DNA of 64,000 nt from Streptomyces resistomycificus (GTDB lineage Bacteria; Actinomycetota; Actinomycetes; Streptomycetales; Streptomycetaceae): NCBI RefSeq assembly GCF_001514265.1, contig NZ_KQ949000.1, positions 1-64,000 on the forward strand, in the 5' to 3' direction. How positions within the stretch are numbered: the stretch's first letter is position 1; each line of letters starts with the position of its first letter. Below are positions 1-8,291 of this stretch, piece by piece. The position numbers were made by a program, and so were the translations under genes. Below the pieces are notes generated by a model. It was not told the DNA's origin and did no database searches. It worked only from the letters and a program-made list of their open reading frames with translations.

Positions 1-59
1 GGTGAACTGCACGGGTGATCTCCAGCTTTCGGAAAGGGACGGAGTGAGGGCGTGGTGGA

Positions 60-90
60 GTCCCTCCCGCCGGGGCGGAGCGGGAGGGAC
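60..90 (-). terminator. Terminator hairpin after the ABC importer operon
   Basis: An 11-base perfect inverted repeat (60-70 with 80-90, GC-rich) with a 9-base loop lies about 20 bases beyond the stop of the binding-protein gene. No T-run follows, as is common in Streptomyces. It probably ends the minus-strand transporter transcript. Confidence 0.6.
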
Positions 91-111
91 GTTCTACCGG
101 GGAGGGAGCGG

Positions 112-1266
112 TCACTTCCCCCAGAGCTTGCGGTACGCCTCTCGGTACCCCTTGGGGTCCCAGGTGGACTTGCCGCCGCTGTTGTCGGCCGTGGTGATGT
201 GGGCCGGGGCGACGTAGCCGCTGGCGGGCTTGCCGGCGAAGGCGCGGTTGAACTCGTCGACGATCTGCCAGCCCTGCTCGGACAGCGGCTCGGGAACGGT
301 AGCCGTCTGGAACTGCTTGCTGTTGATGCGCTGGAAGGCGGACGGGTCTCCGTCTCCCGCGCCGATGTTGAAGGGGGCTCCGTTGCCCTGCTTGCCCGAA
401 GCGCGCAGGGAGGGGGCGGCGTCGGCGAAGTACAGGTCGTTGATGGCGACGGAGTTGGTCCACTTGGTGCCGAAGCGGGACAGCAGCGCGGACACTTCCT
501 GCGGGGTGCGGCTGCTGGCGTCGGCGATGGGGATGTTGGACGTCGTGAGGACCTTGACGTCGGAGCAGACGGCGAGTTCCTTCTCGATCAGGTCCGACTT
601 GCCCTTGGCGAAGGGTATGGAGGCATCGGTGAACACCACCACGCCGGCACGGCCGTTGGACTGGCTGATGACCCAGTCCGCGCTGATCTTGGCGACGTCC
701 TGGACCTTCGTGGTGACGTTGCTGAAGAGCTTCGGGTCGGTGCTGGGGCCGGGGGCGTCCACGGCGTGCCAGCCGATCAGCGGGATGCCGGCGGCGTTGG
801 CCTGGGCGACCTGCTGCGCGGTCGACTTGGGGTCGAAGCCGGACAGCACTATGCCGTCGGGCTTGACGGCGACGGCCTGGCTGAGCGCGGCCTGGATTCC
901 CGCCGGTGTGCCCTGGCCGTCGATGATCCGCATCTTCCAGCCGATGGCCTTCGCGGCCTCCTTGACCCCTTCGGCCGCGCCGGCGACTCCCGGGTTGGTC
1001 ATGCTCTGGGCGACGTAGACGATGGTTTTTCCGGTGGCGGCCTTGGGGCCGGTGGTGGGGCCGTCCCAGGCGGCGTTGACGTCCTCGGCCGCCTTGACCG
1101 CGGCCTTGGCCTTGGCGAGGACGGCGGGGCAGCCTGCCTTGGAGTCGCTGACGGTGGCGGCGCTGCCGGCCTCCGAGCCTCGGGTGCATCCTGCGGCGAA
1201 GGCGGTGACGAGAGCGAGCGCGGCAACGGCTCTCAGCGGCGCCATGTGGGTGGGGTGGTACGACAC
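112..1266 (-). CDS. Sugar ABC transporter substrate-binding lipoprotein
   Basis: This is the extracellular binding protein of a ribose/xylose-type (CUT2) ABC importer, about 384 aa. The N-terminus has a hydrophobic stretch ending in AAGC (Cys near residue 27), a lipoprotein signal that anchors it outside the membrane. The mature part reads as a periplasmic-binding-protein type 1 fold, with a YVAQSMTNPG strand and a segment on choosing and using sites (KPDGIVLSGFDP). I chose the GTG at 1266 because AAGGAG lies 7 bases upstream; an in-frame ATG at 1245 has no such site. It is the last gene of the minus-strand operon, 73 bases after the permease. The neighbouring enzymes suggest a sugar acid such as idonate, gluconate or a ketogluconate as ligand, but that is inference. 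Confidence 0.9.
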   Translation of the reverse strand: MSYHPTHMAPLRAVAALALVTAFAAGCTRGSEAGSAATVSDSKAGCPAVLAKAKAAVKAAEDVNAAWDGPTTGPKAATGKTIVYVAQSMTNPGVAGAAEGVKEAAKAIGWKMRIIDGQGTPAGIQAALSQAVAVKPDGIVLSGFDPKSTAQQVAQANAAGIPLIGWHAVDAPGPSTDPKLFSNVTTKVQDVAKISADWVISQSNGRAGVVVFTDASIPFAKGKSDLIEKELAVCSDVKVLTTSNIPIADASSRTPQEVSALLSRFGTKWTNSVAINDLYFADAAPSLRASGKQGNGAPFNIGAGDGDPSAFQRINSKQFQTATVPEPLSEQGWQIVDEFNRAFAGKPASGYVAPAHITTADNSGGKSTWDPKGYREAYRKLWGK

Positions 1267-1339
1267 GGACGGGCTCCTTGCTGACGTACGGGGAGGGTGG
1301 AGGCGCGAAGGGATGGGCGGGTCCCTTCGCCGGTGGTTC

Positions 1340-2497
1340 TCAGGCCTGGTCCGTGGACGGGGCCGGGGCCGGCGACGCGGGCGGCTCGGAGAGCGACTTG
1401 CGGGTCGCGGTGGCGCCGGCGCGCAGCCTGCGGCGGGCGGAGTAGCCGGCCAGGCCGACGGCGAGGAGGAGGGTGCCGCCGTTGAACAGCGACGTGGCCC
1501 AGAACTCGGCCCCGAGCTGCTGGATGCCGGCGAGGCCGATGGCGAGAATGGCGACGGCGACCACGGTGCCCGCGGCGTTGGCGCGGCCGGGCTTGATGGC
1601 GGTGGAGCCGAGCAGCGCGCCCACGAAGGCGGGCAGCAGATAGTCCATGCCGACGCTGGGGTTGCCGATCTGCTGCTGGGCGGCGAGCAGGACCCCGGCG
1701 AAACCGACCACGATCCCGGAGCCGGCGAAGGCGTAGATGCCGTAGCGGCGGGTGGGGATGCCGACCAGGTCGGCGGCCCGGGCGTTGGAGCCGATGACGT
1801 ACAGGTAGCGGCCGAGCGGCAGCCGTTCAAGGAGCAGCCAGAGGACTACGGCGAGGCCGAGGACGTAGAAGGCGGGCACCGGAAGGCCGAGGAACTTCGA
1901 GTCGTACAGGTCCGTGAAGGCCGGGGGCAGGCCGCCGGGGCCGGGGACGATGCGGGCGCCGTCGGTGATCCAGCCGGTGCAGGCGTACAGCACGCTGCCC
2001 GTGCCGAGGGTGGCGATGAAGGAGTCGATCTTGGCGAACTCGACCAGCAGGCCGTTGAACACGCCGATGAGGCCGCTGCCGGCGATGACGACGAGGCAGG
2101 CCACCGGCCAGGGCCAGCCGTTGTTGACGATGAGCTGCATGGCCAGCACGTGGGAGAGGCCGAGGCCGTAGCCGACGGACAGGTCGAACTTGCCGGTGAC
2201 GATGGGGATCATGGCGCCGAGCGCGAGCATCGCCGGGATCGACTGGTTGGACAGGATCGACGAGGCGTTGTCCAGGGTCGGGAAGGTGTCCGGCAGGGCG
2301 AAGGAGAAGACCAGGAACAGCAGGACGGCGAGGGTGAGCAGGCCGTAGGTGCCGATCAGGTGGCCGCGGACTCGGGCGCCGGCCCGGGGCGCTTGCTCGC
2401 CGCCGCCCGCTGCCCGGCGTTCTTTCGTGCCGCCGGTGTGCGGGGTCGGGCTCGTGGATCGCAGGGTGCGGCGGGAGGATTCGGTCTCGGTGGCCAT
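1340..2497 (-). CDS. Sugar ABC transporter permease (RbsC/XylH type)
   Basis: Membrane channel subunit of the CUT2-type importer, about 385 aa. After a basic, Ser/Thr-rich cytoplasmic N-terminus of about 45 residues it has a run of hydrophobic segments. These include the family-typical stretch with SNQSIPAMLALGAMI and GKFDLSVG early in the protein, and a loop with GIPTRRYGIYAFAGSG later (the EAA-like contact with the ATPase). Its ATG overlaps the stop of the ATPase gene by one base (TGATG), so the two are translationally coupled. The family normally works as a dimer with one double-ATPase chain. The substrate cannot be read from the permease itself. Confidence 0.9.
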   Translation of the reverse strand: MATETESSRRTLRSTSPTPHTGGTKERRAAGGGEQAPRAGARVRGHLIGTYGLLTLAVLLFLVFSFALPDTFPTLDNASSILSNQSIPAMLALGAMIPIVTGKFDLSVGYGLGLSHVLAMQLIVNNGWPWPVACLVVIAGSGLIGVFNGLLVEFAKIDSFIATLGTGSVLYACTGWITDGARIVPGPGGLPPAFTDLYDSKFLGLPVPAFYVLGLAVVLWLLLERLPLGRYLYVIGSNARAADLVGIPTRRYGIYAFAGSGIVVGFAGVLLAAQQQIGNPSVGMDYLLPAFVGALLGSTAIKPGRANAAGTVVAVAILAIGLAGIQQLGAEFWATSLFNGGTLLLAVGLAGYSARRRLRAGATATRKSLSEPPASPAPAPSTDQA

Positions 2498-4074
2498 CAG
2501 TGGTTGCCCGTTCCGATCAGCGCCGGCATGGCCGACGCGGCATGGGTGAGTTCGGTGACGGTGAGGGCTTCGCCGGACAGTTCCGCGGTCACGCCGCCCC
2601 GTACGAAGACCAGGGCGCGGTGGCAGACGTCGGCGACCTCCTCGAAGTCGGTGGAGATGAGCAGGACGGCGAGTCCCTGGGCGAGGGCGTCGTCCAGAAG
2701 CCGGTAGATCTCGGCCTTGGCGCCCACGTCGACGCCGGCGGTCGGCTCCTCGAGGATCACCACGCGGCGGCTCAGGCGCAGCCAGCGGCCGATCATGACC
2801 TTCTGCTGGTTGCCGCCGGACAGGGTGGCGATCGGTGCCTCGGGGTCGGCGGGACGCACTCCGAAGCGTTCGACCAGCAGGCCGGCCTCGAGGCGTTCGC
2901 GCCGGGGGCTGTTCCAGCGCCACGGTGAGCGGCCGTCGGCTCGGGGGTTGGTCAGGAAGTTCTCGCGCACGGTCAGTTCGAGGGCGCAGCCCTCCTCCTG
3001 CCGGTTGCTGGTGACGAAACCGACTCCGGCGTCGACGGCGGCGGCGACCGAGCGGGGGCGGTAGGGCAGGCCGTCGAGCAGGACCTCACCGCCGGTGAAG
3101 GGCCGGGCGCCGGCGAGGGCGCGGCCGAGGTCCATGTGCCCGGCACCGGTCAGGCCGACCATGCCGAGGACCTCACCGGCGCACAGTTCCAGGTCGACCG
3201 GTCCCGCGCCCTCGGTGGCGGCGCCCGTCAGGCGCAGCACGGTCGACGCCGTGGTGCCGGTGGTGCCGGTGGTGCGGGGTGCGGCGGGCCGGTGGCTCTC
3301 CGGCTCGCGGCCGACGATGTCGTGCACGATGCGCTCGGGGCCGTGGTCGGCGAGGAGGCCCTCGCTGATGAGGTGGCCGTCGCGCAGTACGGCGAAGCGG
3401 TCGGCGACCTGGTAGACCTCGTCGAGGCGGTGGCTGACGTACACGATGGCGTGGCCCCGGTCGCGCAGGGTGTGCAGGACGTCGAAGAGCCGGGCGCAGT
3501 CGGCGGCGGGAAGGCTGGCCGTGGGCTCGTCGAGGACGATGAGGCGGGCCTGCGTGGACAGGGCGCGGGCTATGGCCACGAGCGAGCGTTCGGCCCGGGT
3601 GAGGTCGGCGACCGCCGCGTCGGGGTCGAGGTGACCGGCGACGATGTCCAAGGCCTCGGTGCAGCGTCGGCGTACCTGCCGCCAGGAGACGAGGCCGCCG
3701 CGGCGGGGGTAGCCGGTGCCCAGGGCGACGTTCTCGGCCACCGTCATCCACTCCACCAGGCCCAGGTCCTGATGGATGAAGGACATCTCGGTGGAGGCGG
3801 CGTCGGTGCCGAGGGGGTGGCCGGCCACCGTCACCTGGCCTTCGTCGGCTCGGTAGACACCGGCAAGAATCTTGATAAGTGTGGATTTTCCGGCACCGTT
3901 GTGACCCAATAGGGCGAGGACGCTGCCTGCGTGGACGTCGAGGTCGACATCGGCGAGGGCGAGGGTGCCGCCGAACCGCTTGCGCAGTCCGCGAATCGTC
4001 ACCAGCGGGCGGGAATCCGCGAGGCCGTCGGGCGGCGAAGGGCTGGGAGTCGTGTCATCGGGAGCGTCGTTCAC
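2497..4074 (-). CDS. Sugar ABC transporter ATP-binding protein, double ATPase
   Basis: Energising subunit of the importer, about 525 aa, with two ATPase domains in tandem as in RbsA, XylG and MglA. The first domain has Walker A GHNGAGKST, a signature region LTRAERSLVAIARAL and Walker B LIVLDEPTA. The second has a degenerate Walker A (GLTGAGHMDLGRAL), signature LSGGNQQK and Walker B VVILEEPTAG. A weak second nucleotide site is normal in this family. I chose the GTG at 4074, preceded by GGAG with a 6-base gap; an in-frame ATG at 4113 would add 13 residues but has a poorer binding site. It is the first gene of the operon, and a copy of the island's 12-base motif lies upstream at 4142. Confidence 0.88.
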   Translation of the reverse strand: MNDAPDDTTPSPSPPDGLADSRPLVTIRGLRKRFGGTLALADVDLDVHAGSVLALLGHNGAGKSTLIKILAGVYRADEGQVTVAGHPLGTDAASTEMSFIHQDLGLVEWMTVAENVALGTGYPRRGGLVSWRQVRRRCTEALDIVAGHLDPDAAVADLTRAERSLVAIARALSTQARLIVLDEPTASLPAADCARLFDVLHTLRDRGHAIVYVSHRLDEVYQVADRFAVLRDGHLISEGLLADHGPERIVHDIVGREPESHRPAAPRTTGTTGTTASTVLRLTGAATEGAGPVDLELCAGEVLGMVGLTGAGHMDLGRALAGARPFTGGEVLLDGLPYRPRSVAAAVDAGVGFVTSNRQEEGCALELTVRENFLTNPRADGRSPWRWNSPRRERLEAGLLVERFGVRPADPEAPIATLSGGNQQKVMIGRWLRLSRRVVILEEPTAGVDVGAKAEIYRLLDDALAQGLAVLLISTDFEEVADVCHRALVFVRGGVTAELSGEALTVTELTHAASAMPALIGTGNH

Positions 4075-4141
4075 GGACTTCTCCGGGGATCTGCCGGCCG
4101 AGGACCAATCCATCGGCTCGCCCAGAATCCTGAACTCATCC

Positions 4142-4153
4142 CAGCATGTTGGT
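4142..4153 (+). promoter_or_regulatory. Putative operator, motif copy 1 (CAGCATGTTGGT)
   Basis: This 12-base motif recurs at 5095, 12806 (minus), 12882 and 12901. Here it lies 29-68 bases upstream of the two candidate starts of the ABC ATPase gene, where a regulator would control the importer operon. The IclR protein encoded at 4268-5062 is the obvious candidate binder; that link is inference. Confidence 0.5.
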
Positions 4154-4187
4154 CAATACTTCGGCGCACATTGATTGCCCCAAAGTT

Positions 4188-4224
4188 ACGGCGGCCGTAC
4201 GGAAGGGTTCCGTACGGCCGCCGT
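4188..4224 (-). terminator. Strong hairpin terminator after the iclR gene
   Basis: A 17-base perfect inverted repeat (4188-4204 with 4208-4224) with a 3-base loop lies between the end of the IclR gene and the promoter region of the ABC operon, both on the minus strand. It probably insulates the importer from read-through. Confidence 0.75.
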
Positions 4225-4267
4225 CGCGTCGCGTTGTCCGGCGGGACCCTCGCGGTCCCGCACCCCC

Positions 4268-5062
4268 TCACCCGCTGCCCGTGGGCGCCCCCTGCGGCAG
4301 CATCGGGTTCTCCAGCCCCGCCGCGATGTCGCGCAGGTCCTTCAGCAGCGCCTCGCGGAACTCGTCGTCGAGCCGCGCCTTGAGCACGGTGACACTGATG
4401 GCGAAGGGAGAGGAGTCGGTACGGAAGCCCGCGACCGGCACGGCGAGGCAGACGATGCCCGCCCCGGCCTCCTCGTCGTCGATCGCGTAACCCCGCTCCC
4501 GGCTCGCGGCCAGGTCGTCCAGCAGCGCGGGAACCGCGGTCAGGGACCGCTCGCTGAGCGCCGGCAGGGTCCGGCCGCGCAGCCGGTCCTCGGCCACCGC
4601 CGGATCCAGGGTCGACAGGATCGCCTTCCCGGTAGCCGTGCAGTTCGCCGGGAACCGGTCGCCGATGTTGGCGGTGAGCCGCAGCGGCTGGGTCCCGTCG
4701 TACCTGGCGAGGTACAGCACGTCCAGGCCGTCCAGGACGGCGACCCGGGCGGTCTCCCGGGAGATGTGCGAGCTGCGCCGGCACAGCTCGTAGAAGTCAC
4801 GGAGCTGGTCCACCGTGGAGAGGTAGCGGCCACCGAGCTCCACCAGTTTGCGCCCCAGGCTGAAGCCGGTGCCGTTGCGTGTGATCATGCCCGCCGCCTC
4901 AAGGGAGGCACAGAGGTTGCCCGTCGAGGACTTCGGCAGACCCAGGGCGCGGGCGAGCTCGCTCACCGACAGCGGGCGGCCTTCCGCCTCACCGAGCGTG
5001 TCGAGGATCGCCACGGCGCGTGTCACCGCCGGGACAAGACTTCCCGGGTCGCTTGCGCTCAC
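4268..5062 (-). CDS. IclR-family transcriptional regulator
   Basis: A regulator of about 264 aa with an N-terminal winged helix (AVTRAVAILDTLGEAEG, then LSVSELARALGLPKSST as the recognition-helix region) and a C-terminal effector-binding domain containing RFPANCTATGKAILS and a GYAIDDEEAGAGIVCLAVPV segment, both typical of IclR proteins. I chose the GTG at 5062 because GGAG sits 6 bases before it; the frame opens 4 codons earlier at another GTG. IclR proteins usually control neighbouring catabolic genes and sense a pathway intermediate. It lies between the importer operon and the divergent enzyme operon and is probably the local regulator of both. Confidence 0.9.
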   Translation of the reverse strand: MSASDPGSLVPAVTRAVAILDTLGEAEGRPLSVSELARALGLPKSSTGNLCASLEAAGMITRNGTGFSLGRKLVELGGRYLSTVDQLRDFYELCRRSSHISRETARVAVLDGLDVLYLARYDGTQPLRLTANIGDRFPANCTATGKAILSTLDPAVAEDRLRGRTLPALSERSLTAVPALLDDLAASRERGYAIDDEEAGAGIVCLAVPVAGFRTDSSPFAISVTVLKARLDDEFREALLKDLRDIAAGLENPMLPQGAPTGSG

Positions 5063-5094
5063 CGTCAACTCCACCCATCATTCTGTTCGTCGTT

Positions 5095-5106
5095 CAGCAT
5101 GTTGTT
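5095..5106 (+). promoter_or_regulatory. Putative operator, motif copy 2 (CAGCATGTTGTT)
   Basis: Second copy of the island motif, matching copy 1 at 11 of 12 bases. It lies 33 bases upstream of the chosen iclR start, in the divergent region between iclR and the cyclase-family operon. The position suits autoregulation of iclR and possibly control of the plus-strand operon. Confidence 0.5.
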
Positions 5107-5136
5107 ATTGTCCCTCGTGTGTCCCCGAACGACAAT
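5107..5136. repeat. Spaced inverted repeat ATTGTC/GACAAT
   Basis: ATTGTC at 5107-5112 is matched by GACAAT at 5131-5136, 18 bases apart. It sits directly beside motif copy 2 in the AT-richer part of the divergent promoter region. It could be part of a composite operator; chance is also possible for such a short repeat. Confidence 0.3.
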
Positions 5137-5285
5137 GCCGTCGGCGCACGCTTTGCCGTCGAGTCTCACGGAAATCCCGGCCGGGTCCTACCGACATCCG
5201 GCCGAGTCCCACCGAGATCTCCGACCGTAGCGCGCCTTCCGGGCCGGCCGACGACACCCTCCGACCTTGGAGCGCTGAGCAGCAC

Positions 5286-6260
5286 ATGACCAGCAGCCCG
5301 TCCGATTCCCCGCCTCCCTCTTCCGCCCCCTCCCTCCCCCGCAACGGACCCAGCCTCTCGCGGGAGGAGTTCGACCTCCTCTTCGACACACTGCGCACCT
5401 GGGGTCGCTGGAGCCCCGCCGACCGCGGCGCGTGGAACCGGGTCACCCCGGCCCACGTCCAGCGCGCCACCGCCCTGGTCCGCACCGGTACGACCGTCCC
5501 GACGGCCCTGCCGTGGAACACGGTGCCCGGCCCGGACAACGGCAGGCCCGCCCTGCACTACATGAGCGACCTGGGCGACGTGGAGGCCCCCGAGCCGTCC
5601 TGCCACAAGGACTTCATCGCCGTCGACTACCACGGCAAGGGCGTCAGCCACCTCGACGCGCTCTCCCACATCGCCTATCGCGGTCAGCTCTACGACGGCC
5701 GCACCGCCCGCGAGGTCGTCGACGCCGCCGGCGCCCACTTCGGCGCGGTCTCCGCCCTCGGCCCTCTCGTCACCAAGGGCGTACTGCTCGACCTGCCCGC
5801 CGTCCTCGGCACCGACTGGCTCGAACCGGGCACCGCCGTGCACGCCGAAGACGTACTCGCCGCGGAGAAGGCGCTGGGGGTGACCGTCGGAGAAGGCGAC
5901 GCGGTCCTGTTGCGCTCCGGCCACTTCCGCCGGCGCGCCGAACTCGGTGCCTGGAACCCCGACAACGCCAGCGCGGGCTTCCACGTCGACGCCGTACCCC
6001 TGCTGGCCGAGCGGGGAATCTCGCTGCTCGGCGGCGACGGCGACAGCGACGTGCGCCCCTCACCCGTGGCGGGTGTCCACTCTCCCGTGCACGCCCTCGC
6101 CATCACCGCCATGGGCGTACCCCTGCTCGACAACCTCGACCTGGAGGCGCTGTCGGCGGCCTGCGCGGCGGCGGGCCGCTACGAGTTCCTGCTCGTCGTC
6201 GCACCGCTCAACGTCCCCGGCGGCACGGGCTCGCCCGTCAACCCGGTCGCGGTGCTGTGA
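5286..6260 (+). CDS. Cyclase-family metal-dependent hydrolase (PF04199 type)
   Basis: A protein of about 324 aa related to the cyclase/kynurenine-formamidase family, whose members hydrolyse amide or ester bonds with a metal held by a His-rich motif. The motif is visible as HGKGVSHLDALSHIAY, a variant of HxGTHxDxPxH, and the later SGHFRRR and GISLLGGDGDSD segments fit. It opens a tightly packed operon: its TGA overlaps the next ATG by one base. A GGAG lies 13 bases before the chosen ATG, rather far. Its role among sugar-acid dehydrogenases is unclear. Opening a lactone or cleaving a conjugated substrate is a possibility, not shown by the sequence. Confidence 0.82.
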   Translation: MTSSPSDSPPPSSAPSLPRNGPSLSREEFDLLFDTLRTWGRWSPADRGAWNRVTPAHVQRATALVRTGTTVPTALPWNTVPGPDNGRPALHYMSDLGDVEAPEPSCHKDFIAVDYHGKGVSHLDALSHIAYRGQLYDGRTAREVVDAAGAHFGAVSALGPLVTKGVLLDLPAVLGTDWLEPGTAVHAEDVLAAEKALGVTVGEGDAVLLRSGHFRRRAELGAWNPDNASAGFHVDAVPLLAERGISLLGGDGDSDVRPSPVAGVHSPVHALAITAMGVPLLDNLDLEALSAACAAAGRYEFLLVVAPLNVPGGTGSPVNPVAVL

Positions 6261-7348
6261 TGGCCGGCATCCGACCGGCCGGCGGCCGGTTCACCGTAGG
6301 CGTCAGCCGCGACTTCCTCGACGCGGACGGGCGCAACGTCTGGGGCGACATCCGCCTCGGCGAACTGGACGCCGCCGGAGTCGACTGGCACTACCTCCCG
6401 CGCGACACCGACGAACTCCTCGCCCCGGACATCGACGGCCTGGACGCCGTCCTGTTCGCCGGCCCCGCCGTCACCGCCCGCACCTTCGCCGACGTCGCCA
6501 GACCCCCGCTCCTCCTCGCCCGGTTCGGAGTCGGCTACGACGCCGTCGACCTGGACGCCTGCACCCGCAACGGCGTCCTGGTGACCATCACCCCCGACGG
6601 CGCCCGGCGCCCCGTCGCCACGGCCGCCCTCACCCTCCTGCTGTCCGTCCTGCACAACGTCACCGCCAAGGACCGGCTGGTGCGCGAGGGACGCTGGGCC
6701 GAGAGGGAGCGGTGGATGGGGCTCGGACTCACCGGCCGCCGCATCGGCCTGCTCGGACTCGGCAACACGGCCCGTGACCTGGTCGGACTGCTGAGGCCGT
6801 TCGACGTCGAGGTCATCGCCTACGACCCGTACTGCCCGCCGGAGACCGCCGCGGAGCTCGGCGTGCGACTCGCCAACGCCGACACCGTGATGGCGCAGGC
6901 CGACGCGGTGGTCGTGATGTGCGTGCTGAGCGAGGAGACCTTCCACCTGGTCAACGCCCGGCGGCTGGCCCTCATGCAGCCCTCGGCGGTGCTGCTCAAC
7001 GTCGCCCGCGGCCCGATCGTCGACGAGGCGGCGCTGGTCGAGGCGCTGCGGGCCGGCCGTATCCGCGGCGCCGGCCTGGACGTGTTCGAGACCGAGCCGC
7101 CCGCCCCGGACAACCCGCTGCTGAGCATGGACAACGTGGTCCTCAGCCCGCACAGTCTGGCGTGGACCGACGAGATGTCCGCCGGGAACGGCGGCAGCGC
7201 GGTACGGGCCATCCTGGATGTGTCGAGCGGCCGGCTGCCCCGGTTCGTCGTCAACCGTGACGTGTTCGGTCACGGATACCTGTCCGAGCGGCTGGGCGCG
7301 CTGGCGGCAGGACCGGGTGAGCCGGCGCCGGCAGGGGTCCGCCCGTGA
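6260..7348 (+). CDS. D-isomer-specific 2-hydroxyacid dehydrogenase
   Basis: NAD(P)-dependent dehydrogenase of about 362 aa that interconverts 2-oxo and 2-hydroxy acids. The Rossmann dinucleotide site reads GLLGLGNTARDL, and the family signatures NVARGPIVDEAALVEAL and GLDVFETEPP follow, with a late SPHSLAWTDE segment carrying the catalytic His. Translation is coupled at both ends: a 1-base overlap with the hydrolase and a GTGA overlap with the next gene. In this setting it may act on a 2-keto sugar acid (such as 2-ketogluconate) or hydroxypyruvate. It is distinct from the second member at 15748. Confidence 0.88.
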   Translation: MAGIRPAGGRFTVGVSRDFLDADGRNVWGDIRLGELDAAGVDWHYLPRDTDELLAPDIDGLDAVLFAGPAVTARTFADVARPPLLLARFGVGYDAVDLDACTRNGVLVTITPDGARRPVATAALTLLLSVLHNVTAKDRLVREGRWAERERWMGLGLTGRRIGLLGLGNTARDLVGLLRPFDVEVIAYDPYCPPETAAELGVRLANADTVMAQADAVVVMCVLSEETFHLVNARRLALMQPSAVLLNVARGPIVDEAALVEALRAGRIRGAGLDVFETEPPAPDNPLLSMDNVVLSPHSLAWTDEMSAGNGGSAVRAILDVSSGRLPRFVVNRDVFGHGYLSERLGALAAGPGEPAPAGVRP

Positions 7349-8286
7349 GCTCCCCGTCTCCCCGGTCCGGGACGGTCGGCTTCCTCGGACTGGGCGCGAT
7401 GGGGCTGCCGATGGCGCTCAACCTCACCGCGGCGGGCTTCGACGTGCTGGCCTGGAACCGCAGCGGGCCTGCCCGCGACACCGCCGTCGCCGCCGGCTGC
7501 CGTGCCGCCGACCGCCCCGCCCAGGTGGCCGGCGCCGCGCTGGTCGTCCTCACCATGCTCCCGGACCTTCCCCAGGTGCGGGCACTGCTGGACGGCCCGG
7601 ACGGCCTGCTGGCGGGCGCCGCCTCCGCCGGCGGTGCCATGGACACCCTTGTGGTGATGGGCACCGTCTCGCCGGTTGCCGTCCGCGTCCTGGCCGAGGA
7701 GTTGCGCCCGCTCGGCATCGAGGTCGTCGACGCCCCCGTCAGCGGCGGCGTGACCGGCGCCCGCGAGGCCGCCCTGTCGATCATGGCGGGCGGCGCCGAG
7801 GAGGCCGTGGAGCGGGTCCGTCCGTACCTGACCGCCATGGGTTCCACGGTGCGCCGCCTGGGCGACACCGGAGCGGGTTCGCTCGCCAAGGCGTGCAACC
7901 AGCTCGTCGTCGCCGGAACACTGGTCGCCCTCGCCGAGGCCGTCCTGCTCGGCGAGCGGGGCGGACTCGAACCGGCGGCGCTGCTGGAGGTACTGGCCGG
8001 CGGCCTCGCCTCCTCCGAAGTGCTCACCCAGAAGCAACACCACCTCGCCGACAGCGACTTCACGCCCTCCGGGCCCGCCCGTTACCTCCACAAGGACCTC
8101 GGCTTCGTCCTGGACAGCGCCGCCGACGCGCACGTCACGCTCCCCCTGTCCACCACGGTCGCCGGCCTCTACGCGGCGATCGACCACGGCGGCCTCGGCG
8201 ACCTGGACAACAGCGTCGTGCTCCGGCTGCTGCGCGAGGGCCGTGTCCCCTCCCCCGACTCACACTCCACCACCCCGAAGGACTGA
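7345..8286 (+). CDS. NAD(P)-dependent beta-hydroxyacid dehydrogenase
   Basis: A protein of about 313 aa in the 3-hydroxyisobutyrate/tartronate-semialdehyde reductase family. The N-terminal nucleotide site is GFLGLGAMGLPMALNL, the substrate motif DAPVSGGVTGA follows, and the catalytic lysine lies in GSLAKACNQL. The GTG start overlaps the previous stop (GTGA). Family members reduce short semialdehydes or oxidise 3-hydroxy acids, so a role in a side branch of sugar-acid breakdown is plausible. A second member lies at 12924 in the sister operon; the two are different in sequence and probably not redundant. Confidence 0.87.
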   Translation: MSSPSPRSGTVGFLGLGAMGLPMALNLTAAGFDVLAWNRSGPARDTAVAAGCRAADRPAQVAGAALVVLTMLPDLPQVRALLDGPDGLLAGAASAGGAMDTLVVMGTVSPVAVRVLAEELRPLGIEVVDAPVSGGVTGAREAALSIMAGGAEEAVERVRPYLTAMGSTVRRLGDTGAGSLAKACNQLVVAGTLVALAEAVLLGERGGLEPAALLEVLAGGLASSEVLTQKQHHLADSDFTPSGPARYLHKDLGFVLDSAADAHVTLPLSTTVAGLYAAIDHGGLGDLDNSVVLRLLREGRVPSPDSHSTTPKD

Positions 8287-8291
8287 AGCAC

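Noticed and set aside
52..1284. Long plus-strand open frame of about 410 codons over the lipoprotein gene
   Set aside because: It is the antisense shadow of a clear minus-strand binding-protein gene; its composition is Gly/Val/Arg low-complexity with no family resemblance.
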